From: Ruminococcaceae bacterium UBA3710
Lineage (GTDB): Bacteria; Bacillota; Clostridia; Oscillospirales; Acutalibacteraceae
Assembly (NCBI GenBank): GCA_002371985.1
Contig: DFHZ01000114.1
Location: 1-17,654 of the forward strand
Direction of reading: 5' to 3'
DNA length: 17,654 bases
Position 1 is the stretch's first letter; each line of letters begins with the position of its first letter. This document shows positions 7,119 to 14,758 of this stretch, piece after piece. A program made the position numbers and the translations under genes. The notes under the pieces are model-generated. The model was not told where the DNA came from and did not search any database. It was given only the letters and a program-made list of their open reading frames with translations.

Positions 7119-8267
7119 ATGCAAAACTATATAGATAATGCCGTAGAGCAATTCAGAAACCTGCTGACAGAGCAAATCGAGAGACAGAAAAAAATGGAGA
7201 GCGAAAGCGGGGCAACCGATTTTTCTAAACTCTCTAAAATAGTTATCGGTATATGTGGCGGAGACGGAATAGGTCCGATTATTTCGGCACAGTCGAATAG
7301 ACTTTTAAACTTTTTGCTTAAAGAAGAAATCGCAAGCGGAAAGGTTGAACTTAAAACAATCGAGGGCTTAACCATTGAAAACAGAATTGCAAAAAACAAG
7401 GCAATACCCGACGATGTTTTGGAGCAGATTAAGTCCTGCAATGTAATTTTAAAGGCACCGACAACAACCCTTAAAGGCGGAACGCTTGAAAGTGCAAATG
7501 TTGCAATGCGAAGGGAACTTGACCTTTATGCAAATGTCCGTCCCGTTTGTGTGCCGGAAGAAAACATTGACTGGACCTTTTTCAGAGAAAACACCGAGGG
7601 AGAGTATGTTTTAGGCTCAAGAGGTGTTGAAATACCCGATACCCTCGCTTTTGATTTTAAGGTAACTACAAATGCCGGAACAAAGAGAATTGCCCGTGCC
7701 GCTTTTGAATTTGCAAGGAAAAACGGCAAGAAAAATGTCGCTATAGTAACCAAGGCGAACATTATGAAAAAGACGGACGGAAAATTCTCCGAAATTTGTC
7801 ATAAAATAGCAGAGGAATACCCCGAAATAACGGTAGAAGAATGGTATATTGATATAATGACGGCAAACCTCGTTAATACCGCTATCAGAAATCAGTTTGA
7901 AGTTTTCCTTATGCCTAATCTTTACGGAGATATTATTACCGATGAAGCAGCACAGATACAAGGCGGTGTAGGAACGGCGGGAAGTGCTAATATCGGCGAT
8001 AAGTATGCTATGTTTGAGCCAATACACGGCTCGGCTCCCCGTATGATAGAGCAGGGTATCGGCGAGTATGCAAACCCGACAAGCATTTTTAAGGCGACCG
8101 AAATGATGCTTAATCATATCGGCTTCAAAAAGCAGGCAGATTTGCTTAACAAGGCTTTAAAAATTTGTACCGAAACCGAGAAAAAGGTCGTTGTTACGGG
8201 CGATAGAGATGGGGCTACCTGCAAAGAATTTGCCGATTATTTAATGGAAACGATTGAAAATTTATAA
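7119..8267 (+). CDS. icd: Isocitrate dehydrogenase, probably NAD-dependent (IDH/IPMDH family)
   Basis: This 382-residue enzyme belongs to the beta-decarboxylating dehydrogenase family and should oxidise isocitrate to 2-oxoglutarate and CO2. Visible motifs are GGDGIGP near the N-terminus, the substrate-arginine region RRELDLYANVRPV, ENTEGEYV, K212-A-N-I-M-K, and the metal-binding Y269-GDIITDEAAQ (D271, D275) followed by GSAPRMIEQGIGEYANP. Size and layout resemble eukaryotic-type NAD-IDH and isopropylmalate dehydrogenase more than E. coli Icd. It carries about 40 extra N-terminal residues before the first strand. Cofactor choice cannot be fixed from these motifs. AAGGAG precedes the ATG by eight bases, inside the end of the aconitase gene. 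It is the last gene of the operon and is followed by two terminator hairpins. Confidence 0.87.
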   Translation: MQNYIDNAVEQFRNLLTEQIERQKKMESESGATDFSKLSKIVIGICGGDGIGPIISAQSNRLLNFLLKEEIASGKVELKTIEGLTIENRIAKNKAIPDDVLEQIKSCNVILKAPTTTLKGGTLESANVAMRRELDLYANVRPVCVPEENIDWTFFRENTEGEYVLGSRGVEIPDTLAFDFKVTTNAGTKRIARAAFEFARKNGKKNVAIVTKANIMKKTDGKFSEICHKIAEEYPEITVEEWYIDIMTANLVNTAIRNQFEVFLMPNLYGDIITDEAAQIQGGVGTAGSANIGDKYAMFEPIHGSAPRMIEQGIGEYANPTSIFKATEMMLNHIGFKKQADLLNKALKICTETEKKVVVTGDRDGATCKEFADYLMETIENL

Positions 8268-8280
8268 TTTTAAAAAACAG

Positions 8281-8309
8281 AGCCTTCCTCTAAGCGGAAG
8301 GCTTTAATA
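8281..8309 (+). terminator. Terminator hairpin of the citrate operon
   Basis: AGCCTTCC (8281-8288) pairs with GGAAGGCT (8296-8303) across a 7-base loop and is followed by a weak T-rich tail. It is the first of two tandem hairpins. Confidence 0.65.
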
Positions 8310-8313
8310 ATAG

Positions 8314-8350
8314 AAAAGAGTTATGAGCAGATTTGCTCATAACTCTTTTT
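8314..8350. terminator. Bidirectional terminator between icd and the coiled-coil gene
   Basis: A 16-bp perfect stem (8314-8329 with 8334-8349, arms running from AAAAGAG to GAGCA) has a GATT loop and A/T tracts on both sides. It lies between convergent genes and should stop transcription in both directions. Confidence 0.9.
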
Positions 8351-8378
8351 ATCTGTAAGAAATTCAGTTTGTTTAAAA

Positions 8379-8837
8379 TTATTCCTTATTTACAGGAGCC
8401 TGGCTATGCAAAGCGGCTCTTGTTTTTCTGATTTCTGCGAGATTTGAAGTAAGACCTTCATCGGCTCTCTTCATAATATCGTCAACAAATTCCTGAGCGG
8501 CTTTTTTCATTTCACGGCACTTTGTCTGAGCATTAGAAATAATCTCGGTTGCCTTTTCTTGTGCTAACTTCACGATTTCCTGCTCTGCCACCATAGCCTT
8601 TGCTCTTTCCTCGGCATTACGGATAATTCCGTCAGCCTCGTGCTTAGCGGTTGTGATAATTTCGGTACGGTCAGCAACAATACCTCTTGCCTGTTTGATT
8701 TCGCTTGGAATGTTTAAACGAATATCGTCAACAACGGCACGAAGTTTTTCAATATCAACTACAGTTTTCTTTCCCGGAATTTTTATACCGCTGTCCAAAA
8801 CTTCGTCAAACTGTTCCAATAATTCGTCAAGTGTCAT
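8379..8837 (-). CDS. Conserved coiled-coil protein downstream of coaD, function unknown
   Basis: This 152-residue cytoplasmic protein has no membrane segment or signal peptide. From about residue 45 to 140 it is a charged, alanine- and glutamate-rich helix with heptad character (for example EADGIIRNAEERAKAMVAEQ). The N-terminal 30 residues (MTLDELLEQFDEVLDSG) look like a short docking helix followed by a Pro/Gly turn. Proteins of this type in clostridia are often labelled 'ATPase' or V/F-type ATPase stator-like because of the coiled coil; no nucleotide-binding motif is present, so that label has no support here. A DivIVA-like or scaffolding role is equally possible. It starts 15 bases after the coaD stop with a GGAGG site at 8846-8850, so it is the third gene of the rsmD-coaD operon. 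Confidence 0.8.
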   Translation of the reverse strand: MTLDELLEQFDEVLDSGIKIPGKKTVVDIEKLRAVVDDIRLNIPSEIKQARGIVADRTEIITTAKHEADGIIRNAEERAKAMVAEQEIVKLAQEKATEIISNAQTKCREMKKAAQEFVDDIMKRADEGLTSNLAEIRKTRAALHSQAPVNKE

Positions 8838-8852
8838 TTTTTTGTCCTCCGT

Positions 8853-9344
8853 TTATTTATTCTTTTTAAGTCTGTTGCTTATTTCTTGAAGTATGGAACC
8901 CGGCACAAATTCGGAAATGTCGCCACCCATACTTGCAATTTGCTTAACCATACTTGAACTGAGATACATATTTTCGGCACTCGTCGTAAGGAAAATAGTC
9001 TCAACTTGAGGGTTAAGTTTTTTATTAGTCAGTGCCATCTGAAATTCGTATTCGAAATCAGACATAGCACGAAGACCCTTGATAATAGCACAAGCATTCT
9101 TTTGCTTTGCATAGTCGGCTAAAAGCCCGTCATAAACATCTACTTCGACATTCTTTAAATCTCCGACCGATTTTATAATGAACTCTTTGCGTTCTTCGGA
9201 CGAAAATGAACTTGTTTTATTGTTGTTTTTCATTACAACAACAATAATTTTGTCAAACATAGCCGAAGCCCTTGTTATAATATCTATATGCCCAAAGGTT
9301 ATGGGGTCAAAACTTCCGGGGCAAATTGCTATACGCTCATTCAT
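8853..9344 (-). CDS. coaD: Phosphopantetheine adenylyltransferase
   Basis: This enzyme transfers AMP from ATP to 4'-phosphopantetheine, the penultimate step of coenzyme A synthesis. The 163-residue length is typical. It has the nucleotidyltransferase signature GSFDPITFGH (T16-x-G-H19), the IIKGLRAMSDFEYEFQMA substrate region at about residues 86-103, and the ISSS-type motif as YLSSSMVKQI. ATG at 9344 is chosen because AGGA lies seven bases upstream and the family begins MNERIAICPGSFDP; the reading frame is open further upstream only because it runs through rsmD. It overlaps the rsmD stop by eight bases, so the two are translationally coupled. Confidence 0.96.
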   Translation of the reverse strand: MNERIAICPGSFDPITFGHIDIITRASAMFDKIIVVVMKNNNKTSSFSSEERKEFIIKSVGDLKNVEVDVYDGLLADYAKQKNACAIIKGLRAMSDFEYEFQMALTNKKLNPQVETIFLTTSAENMYLSSSMVKQIASMGGDISEFVPGSILQEISNRLKKNK

Positions 9345-9891
9345 CTGCATTTCCTGCCTTCTTGTAGACGGTAACATAAATTTTGCCGAATTTATAAATC
9401 TTATGGACGGCAAAACGGTCAACTTTTTCAGGAAGAACTTTCTCTTTCGGGTGTTCGCAAACAATAATTCCGAAATTGCTCATTTTTTTGCAAACAAGCG
9501 GTAAAGCCTCTTTCAGAATACCCGTGCCGTAAGGCGGGTCAAGGAAAGCAATATCAAATGTATCCCCTGTTCGAGCCAGGAAACTCTTAAAATCAGATTT
9601 AATAAGGGTTGCGTCCTTTTCAAAATCGGTTCCCTTGAGATTTGTTTTTACAACCAAAAGGGAAACATCCGAATTATCAACAAAAGTGGCTCTTAAAGCA
9701 CCTCGGCTCAACGCTTCTATACCCATCTGACCGCTACCGGCAAAGAGGTCAAGAATTCTTCTGCCCTCAATATCAAACTGTATTGAACTGAAAACAGCCT
9801 CTTTGGTTTTTTCGGTAGTTGGTCTTACAAGGTCGTTTCCGGGTACAGTTACAAGGCGTTTTCCCCTTGCAGAACCGGTAATTACACGCAT
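9337..9891 (-). CDS. rsmD: 16S rRNA (guanine(966)-N(2))-methyltransferase
   Basis: This 184-residue SAM-dependent methyltransferase modifies G966 of 16S rRNA in the 30S subunit. It has the family start MRVITGSARGKRL, the SAM-binding motif LDLFAGSGQMGIEALSRGA (about 47-65), the acidic VDNS after strand 2 and the catalytic D118-P-P-Y121. rsmD followed by coaD is a very common Firmicutes pairing. A promoter on the minus strand lies about 40 bases upstream. The start codon has a rather weak ribosome binding site (GGTATAATTAA upstream). Confidence 0.95.
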   Translation of the reverse strand: MRVITGSARGKRLVTVPGNDLVRPTTEKTKEAVFSSIQFDIEGRRILDLFAGSGQMGIEALSRGALRATFVDNSDVSLLVVKTNLKGTDFEKDATLIKSDFKSFLARTGDTFDIAFLDPPYGTGILKEALPLVCKKMSNFGIIVCEHPKEKVLPEKVDRFAVHKIYKFGKIYVTVYKKAGNADE

Positions 9892-9933
9892 TTAATTATA
9901 CCAACTCCACTATAATGAATACAAGTACATTAT

Positions 9934-9963
9934 ATTATCCCACTAAATACCGTGTTTTGTCAA
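9934..9963 (-). promoter_or_regulatory. Promoter of the rsmD-coaD operon
   Basis: On the minus strand, TTGACA (9963-9958) and GATAAT (9939-9934) are separated by 18 bp; the -10 overlaps a TAATATAAT run, so the exact start may vary by a few bases. Confidence 0.7.
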
Positions 9964-9991
9964 CAATTATTTTGTAAAAGAATAAAAAACT

Positions 9992-10020
9992 TTTACTTAT
10001 TTTGCTGTTTATGCTATAAT
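9992..10020 (+). promoter_or_regulatory. Promoter of the cwlD-radA operon
   Basis: TATAAT (10015-10020) is preceded by TGC (10012-10014), giving an extended -10, and TTTACT (9992-9997) lies 17 bp upstream. It is divergent from the rsmD promoter. Confidence 0.7.
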
Positions 10021-10103
10021 AAAATAAAGTTATCATTCCTTAAATGGTATAACAAAACCTTTATTTGAATATTATTTCTTATAAGATAAAGGGGAGTTTG
10101 CCG

Positions 10104-10814
10104 TTGAAAACAATGATAAAAAAACTAATGCCGCAAATATTTTTAATGATTGTCCTTTGTGTATCAAGTTTTGTTTTTTATGCCAAAGATACCGTTTTTG
10201 CAAAGGCAGATGTAAAACAGTATAAATATACCGTTATTGTTGATGCAGGGCACGGCGGGTTTGACGGCGGTGCAGTCGCTATGGACGGCACAAGCGAAAA
10301 GAATATAAATCTTAAAATAGCCAAAAAGTTAAAAGAAATGCTCAAATTAAACGGCATAAATGTGATTATGACAAGGGAAAGCGACACGGCTATAAATGAT
10401 TACGGCACAAAAATTCATACAAAGAAAAAAAGCGATATGCAAAACCGGCTTCAGATTATGAAAGAAAATCCGGACGCAGTTTTTGTAAGTATACATCTTA
10501 ATAAATTTACAACAAGTGCGGCAAGAGGAGCACAGGTTTTTTATTCGGATAATTTTAAATTGTCCGAAGTTCTTGCAGAGGACATCAGGCAAAGCATAGT
10601 TTCTCTCATAGAGCCCGAAAACAACCGAAGCATAAAAAAAGGAACGAGCAGTACATATCTTTTATACAATGCAAAGGTTCCGGCGGTCTTGGTTGAATGC
10701 GGTTTTTTGAGCAATAAACAAGATTTGGAAAATCTGAAAAATGAGGATTTTCAGTCTAAAATAGCATTTGCAATAAGCGAAGGAATTTTAAATTTTTACG
10801 GAAGTGATAAGTAA
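10104..10814 (+). CDS. cwlD: N-acetylmuramoyl-L-alanine amidase (Amidase_3), CwlD-like
   Basis: This 236-residue exported zinc amidase cleaves the bond between MurNAc and the stem peptide. An N-terminal hydrophobic segment (about residues 10-26) serves as signal or anchor. The Amidase_3 domain has zinc/catalytic residues H50 (DAGHGG), E65 (TSEKN), H131 (SIHLN) and E198 (VECGFLSN). Size and layout match Bacillus CwlD (237 residues), which makes muramic-delta-lactam in spore cortex, so a spore role is likely but not proven. TTG 10104 is the preferred start because GGGGAG (10091-10096) lies seven bases upstream; ATG 10113 and an earlier TTG at 10065 fit less well. The stop codon overlaps the radA start in TAATG. 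Confidence 0.82.
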   Translation: MKTMIKKLMPQIFLMIVLCVSSFVFYAKDTVFAKADVKQYKYTVIVDAGHGGFDGGAVAMDGTSEKNINLKIAKKLKEMLKLNGINVIMTRESDTAINDYGTKIHTKKKSDMQNRLQIMKENPDAVFVSIHLNKFTTSAARGAQVFYSDNFKLSEVLAEDIRQSIVSLIEPENNRSIKKGTSSTYLLYNAKVPAVLVECGFLSNKQDLENLKNEDFQSKIAFAISEGILNFYGSDK

Positions 10815-12181
10815 TGCCACCAAAACAAAAAACGGTTTATGTTTGTAATGAGTGCGGTTTTGAGTCCCCTAAATGGATGGGTCAATGCCCGTCCTGCAAC
10901 TCTTGGAATACATTAGAAGAGCAGTTGGCAGTTGCCAAAAGCAAAGACAGAAAATCTCTCTTATCTTCTTCGGGTCCCGTTGCGGGAAAATCTCTCTTTT
11001 CGATTTCCGCATCGGACGAAGAGAGGTATGTTACCGGCATTTCGGAACTTGACAGAGTTTTAGGCGGAGGAATAGTTTCGGGAAGTGTTGTTTTGTTATC
11101 GGGCGATCCCGGAATAGGTAAATCTACAATTCTTTTGCAGATATGCAAAGCATTTAAGGATAAACTTGATATACTTTATGTTTCGGGCGAAGAGTCGCCC
11201 AATCAAATTAAACTCAGGGCATCAAGGCTCGGTGTTGAGGGCGAAAATGTAACAGTAGTTTCGGATACCAATACACTATCTGTCTGCGAATATATAAAAT
11301 CGTCAAAACCGGACCTTGTTATGATAGACTCTATTCAAACTATGCAAATTGAGGAAATATCCTCGTCTGCCGGAAGTTTAGTTCAGGTAAGAGAGTCTAC
11401 AAATATGTTGCTTCGTACAGGCAAAGGACTTAATATACCTGTTTTTATTGTAGGACATGTGAATAAAGGCGGAGATATTGCAGGGCCGAAAGTTCTTGAA
11501 CATATAGTTGATACAGTTTTATACTTTGAGGGCGAAAGAAATCAGTCCTACCGCATTTTAAGGGCAATAAAAAACCGCTTTGGCTCGACAAACGAAATAG
11601 GTGTCTTTGAAATGACGGATAAGGGGTTACAAGTGGTTGAAAACCCATCGGCAATGCTTTTGTCGGGCAGAGTAAGTAATGTTTCGGGCGGATGTATTAC
11701 CTGCGTTATGGAAGGCACAAGACCTATCCTTTCTGAAATACAGTGCCTTGTTACAACAACCGGCTTCGGCAACCCGAGAAGAATGGCAAACGGATACGAT
11801 TTTAACCGTTTTAATATGCTTTTAGCCGTTCTTGAAAAAAGACAAGGTCTTTATTTTTCAAATCTCGATACATACTTAAATGTTGTCGGCGGAATGCACC
11901 TTGACGAACCTGCGGCAGATTTAGCCGTTTGCCTATCGTTAGTGTCGGGGCTTCGGGATATTCCGATAGACGATAATCTGATAGCATTCGGAGAGGTAGG
12001 ACTTTCGGGCGAAATAAGGAATGTTCCGAGAATTCTTCCGAGAATAAAAGAGGCAGTAGGCTTAGGCTTTACAAAATGTGTTTTGCCGTATAGTTCCTAT
12101 AAAACGCTGACATCAACTCCAAAGGGAATAGAACTTATCCCGGTCAGAAACCTCAAAGAAGCCGTAGGCATTATCAGATGA
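10814..12181 (+). CDS. radA: DNA repair protein RadA (Sms)
   Basis: This 455-residue RecA-like ATPase and branch-migration helicase acts in recombinational repair and transformation. It has an N-terminal C4 zinc finger (C11, C14, C25, C28), Walker A G97-DPGIGKS, the RadA-specific K253-N-R-F-G257 motif, and a C-terminal Lon-protease-like domain. Length is normal and no key residue is missing. Its ATG shares a base with the cwlD stop codon, so it depends on the upstream promoter. It ends just before a bidirectional terminator. Confidence 0.97.
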   Translation: MPPKQKTVYVCNECGFESPKWMGQCPSCNSWNTLEEQLAVAKSKDRKSLLSSSGPVAGKSLFSISASDEERYVTGISELDRVLGGGIVSGSVVLLSGDPGIGKSTILLQICKAFKDKLDILYVSGEESPNQIKLRASRLGVEGENVTVVSDTNTLSVCEYIKSSKPDLVMIDSIQTMQIEEISSSAGSLVQVRESTNMLLRTGKGLNIPVFIVGHVNKGGDIAGPKVLEHIVDTVLYFEGERNQSYRILRAIKNRFGSTNEIGVFEMTDKGLQVVENPSAMLLSGRVSNVSGGCITCVMEGTRPILSEIQCLVTTTGFGNPRRMANGYDFNRFNMLLAVLEKRQGLYFSNLDTYLNVVGGMHLDEPAADLAVCLSLVSGLRDIPIDDNLIAFGEVGLSGEIRNVPRILPRIKEAVGLGFTKCVLPYSSYKTLTSTPKGIELIPVRNLKEAVGIIR

Positions 12182-12234
12182 CAGATGACAGACGGCAGAC
12201 ATCAGACGATAAGGCAATCTTTATTGATATAAAA

Positions 12235-12266
12235 AAAAACGATGCGGATTTTCCGCATCGTTTTTA
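12235..12266. terminator. Bidirectional terminator between radA and the malic enzyme gene
   Basis: A 14-bp stem (12235-12248 with 12252-12265, core ACGATGCGGA) with a TTT loop is flanked by A and T tracts. It sits between convergent genes. Confidence 0.92.
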
Positions 12267-12284
12267 TCGTTAAATCTTAACTTT

Positions 12285-13457
12285 TTATATCCTTGCTACG
12301 CCGGTTTCACGGGCGGTTTTTACAACTGCCTTTGCGACAACTTCTGCAACCCTCTTATCAAGTGCGGGGGCGATAATGTTTTCCTCGGTGATTTCGTCAT
12401 CGGGGATAAGAGAAGCAAGGGCATAAGATGTTGCAACTTTCATTTCTTCGTTTATGCAGGTTGCTCTGCAATCGAGTGCTCCACGGAAAATTCCGGGGAA
12501 AGCCAAAACATTGTTTATCTGATTCGGGAAGTCCGAACGGCCTGTTCCGACAACCCTTGCTCCTGCTTTCTTTGCAATGTCGGGCATAATTTCAGGGGTC
12601 GGGTTTGCCATCGGGAACATAATTGCGTCATTTGCCATAGACTTAACCATTTCTTCATTTACAAGGTTCGGAGCCGAAACACCTATAAACACATCGGCAC
12701 CTTTAAGTGCATCGGCAAGAGTACCTTTTTTATGTTCGAGATTTGTAACCTTTGAAATTTCTTCCTGTGCGGAATTGTTGTTTTGGTCGCCCTCGCAAAT
12801 AATACCGAATCTATCGCAGAATGTGAGGTTTTTAACACCGATATTCATAAGGTGCTTTCCGATTGCGATACCTGCCGAACCGGCACCGTTTATAACTACC
12901 TTAACTTTTGAAATGTCTTTCTTGACAAGTTTTAAAGCATTTATAAGTGCGGCGGCAACAACGATTGCGGTACCGTGCTGGTCGTCATGGAAAACAGGAA
13001 TATCACAGATTTCTTTAAGTCGTCTTTCAATTTCAAAACAGCGGGGAGCCGAAATATCTTCAAGATTTATTCCGCCGAATGAGCCCGAAAGAAGATAAAT
13101 AGTTCTGACAATTTCGTCAACATCTTTAGACTTAATGCAAAGAGGAAATGCGTCAACATCGGCAAATGTTTTAAAGAGTGCACATTTGCCCTCCATAACC
13201 GGCATTCCGGCTTCGGGGCCTATATCCCCAAGACCCAAAATTGCAGTGCCGTCGGTAATAACGGCAACGAGATTGTTTCTTCTTGTAAGTTCATAAGACT
13301 TATTTATATCCTTGTTTATTTCAAGGCAAGGCTCCGCAACGCCCGGAGTGTATGCCAAAGATAAATCTTCCCTTGAATTTATCGGGGCACGGGATATGAC
13401 CTCGATTTTTCCGTTCCATTCATAGTGCTTTTTAAGAGATTCTTTTCTTATATCCAT
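12285..13457 (-). CDS. Malic enzyme (oxaloacetate-decarboxylating malate dehydrogenase)
   Basis: This 390-residue short bacterial malic enzyme converts malate and NAD(P)+ to pyruvate and CO2, or the reverse. Catalytic and metal residues are visible as Y36 (SLAYTPGVAEP), K91 (EGKCALFK), E133-D134 (NLED) and D158-D159 (HDDQHGTA). The Rossmann nucleotide loop is G191-AGSAG196. An Asp after the second strand (FCDRFG) slightly favours NAD+. It lacks the phosphotransacetylase domain of MaeB. It follows the Ldh2-family gene by six bases, with a GGGAGG site inside the end of that gene and a somewhat long 11-base spacing. Pairing with a putative malate dehydrogenase suggests a malate node feeding pyruvate or oxaloacetate. 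Confidence 0.93.
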   Translation of the reverse strand: MDIRKESLKKHYEWNGKIEVISRAPINSREDLSLAYTPGVAEPCLEINKDINKSYELTRRNNLVAVITDGTAILGLGDIGPEAGMPVMEGKCALFKTFADVDAFPLCIKSKDVDEIVRTIYLLSGSFGGINLEDISAPRCFEIERRLKEICDIPVFHDDQHGTAIVVAAALINALKLVKKDISKVKVVINGAGSAGIAIGKHLMNIGVKNLTFCDRFGIICEGDQNNNSAQEEISKVTNLEHKKGTLADALKGADVFIGVSAPNLVNEEMVKSMANDAIMFPMANPTPEIMPDIAKKAGARVVGTGRSDFPNQINNVLAFPGIFRGALDCRATCINEEMKVATSYALASLIPDDEITEENIIAPALDKRVAEVVAKAVVKTARETGVARI

Positions 13458-13463
13458 TATTTT

Positions 13464-14579
13464 TTATTCCTCCCAAGGGAATTTGTACTGAGTAAGACCT
13501 AAATTATCACGAACTTCACAAATTTCCTTTTGTACCGATTCGTTTATCGGCACACCGTCTTTTCTTGCCAAGCGAACCAAATATTCTTTTTCACCGGCTG
13601 TATATATTCTTTCGGCACCGGGAGCCTTCTTTGAAGCACGGATAGTTCTGAGAATTTCTCCTGCTTTTTTACGGCAAACATCTTCTCCCATAAAATGGTC
13701 TGTATCAATAGCAATAAAGAAATGACCGAGGTGATAAGGAACCTTGTTGCCGTTTTCGTCTTTTCCGTCGAGTGCTTTGCCGTAATTTCCATCTTGCAAG
13801 GCTGCCGAGAGAAGTTCTACTGCCAAAGCATATCCGTAGCCCTTATAACCGCCGAGTGCTTCTCCGATACCGCCTAATGTAGCAAGTGCGGCAGTGCCGT
13901 TTCTTATCATTTTAAGAGCATTACCTGCATCGCCTTCTATCGGCTCGCCGTCAAGACCTACAACGGTACCCTTAGGAATATCGTGCCCTATTCTTTCGTA
14001 GTATTCAACCTTGCCGTTTTGGGTAATAGAAGAAGCACAGTCGATAAGAAAATCAAAATCTTCGTCGGTCGGTATTCCTATTGTAAGCGGATTGGTACCG
14101 AACATACCCTCAACACCGAATGTCGGAGCAACAGACGGACGGGCATTTGTTCCCGTAATTCCTACGCAACCGTTTTTGGTAGCCATAGTGCCGTAATAAC
14201 CGGCGATACCGTAGTGGCAGGAATTTCTTACAACTACCATACCCAAACCGTATTCCTTTGCCTTTTTTATGGCAAGTTTCATTGACTTGTATCCGATAAC
14301 CTGACCCATACCGTCATGTCCGTCAACAACGGCAGTAGTAGGAGTTTCTTTGATAATTTCATAGTTTGTTACAGGATTTTGAATGCCGTCTCTTATTCTG
14401 TCAAGATAAATCGGTTTGAAGCGGTTTACACCGTGAGATTCAATACCCCTTTTGTCTGATTCGAGAAGAACATCGGCACATATTTCTGCGTCTTCTCTCG
14501 GAATTCCGTAACCTACAAAAGCGTCGGTTACAAAATCGGTTATTGTTTTCCAATCTACAATAGTTGTCTTATTAGCCAT
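13464..14579 (-). CDS. Malate/L-lactate dehydrogenase family protein (Ldh2/MDH2-type)
   Basis: This 371-residue NAD(P)-dependent dehydrogenase belongs to the fold shared by YlbC-type malate dehydrogenase, ureidoglycolate, sulfolactate and diketogulonate dehydrogenases, unrelated to classical LDH/MDH. Diagnostic segments are RGIESHGVNRF (H49), the active-site VVRNSCHYGIAGYY (H122), TNARPSVAPTFGVEGMFGTNPL and GGYKGYGYALAVE. Substrate cannot be read from motifs; co-transcription with malic enzyme makes malate the best guess. ATG 14579 is chosen because GGAGGG precedes it by seven bases; the frame is open further upstream but that stretch contains the leader hairpin. Expression may be controlled by that hairpin. 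It is the first gene of the two-gene operon. Confidence 0.9.
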   Translation of the reverse strand: MANKTTIVDWKTITDFVTDAFVGYGIPREDAEICADVLLESDKRGIESHGVNRFKPIYLDRIRDGIQNPVTNYEIIKETPTTAVVDGHDGMGQVIGYKSMKLAIKKAKEYGLGMVVVRNSCHYGIAGYYGTMATKNGCVGITGTNARPSVAPTFGVEGMFGTNPLTIGIPTDEDFDFLIDCASSITQNGKVEYYERIGHDIPKGTVVGLDGEPIEGDAGNALKMIRNGTAALATLGGIGEALGGYKGYGYALAVELLSAALQDGNYGKALDGKDENGNKVPYHLGHFFIAIDTDHFMGEDVCRKKAGEILRTIRASKKAPGAERIYTAGEKEYLVRLARKDGVPINESVQKEICEVRDNLGLTQYKFPWEE

Positions 14580-14605
14580 TTTCTTTCCCTCCAAAAAATT
14601 TGCAT

Positions 14606-14649
14606 AAAAAAAGGAAAACAAAGGGTAGCAAAAAACACCCTCCATTTCC
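14606..14649 (-). terminator. Terminator-like hairpin in the leader of the malate operon
   Basis: In the minus-strand RNA, GGAAA (14649-14645) pairs with TTTCC (14617-14613) and AGGGT (14641-14637) with ACCCT (14626-14622), around a small internal loop and a 10-base loop. Seven T residues (14612-14606) follow at once. It lies between the promoter (14694-14722) and the start codon (14579), so it may be an attenuator rather than an end-of-gene terminator. Stability is moderate because the stem is interrupted. Confidence 0.5.
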
Positions 14650-14693
14650 CGATTCTCCAAGTCTAATTCGGACAATATTTAATTTCCTTTTAT

Positions 14694-14722
14694 ATAATAT
14701 ACCCGTAATTTTTATATGTCAA
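14694..14722 (-). promoter_or_regulatory. Promoter of the Ldh2-malic enzyme operon
   Basis: On the minus strand, TTGACA (14722-14717), a 17-bp spacer and TATTAT (14699-14694) are near consensus. Predicted leader length is about 105 bases. Its -35 box is one arm of a perfect dyad with the divergent glpP -35 box. Confidence 0.85.
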
Positions 14723-14729
14723 GAGAAAC

Positions 14730-14758
14730 TTGACAAAATACTGCCAAAATAATAATAT
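14730..14758 (+). promoter_or_regulatory. Promoter of the glpP-like gene
   Basis: TTGACA (14730-14735), a 17-bp spacer and TAATAT (14753-14758) lie back to back with the Ldh2 promoter. TGTCAAG (14717-14723) and CTTGACA (14729-14735) form a perfect 7-bp dyad around AGAAA. Confidence 0.82.

Noticed and set aside
14580..14675. A 32-residue N-terminal extension of the Ldh2-family protein, or a leader peptide
   Set aside because: The extension starts at TTG without a ribosome binding site and is encoded by the leader hairpin and T run; family proteins begin near ATG 14579, which has a strong GGAGGG site. No run of regulatory codons supports a leader peptide.
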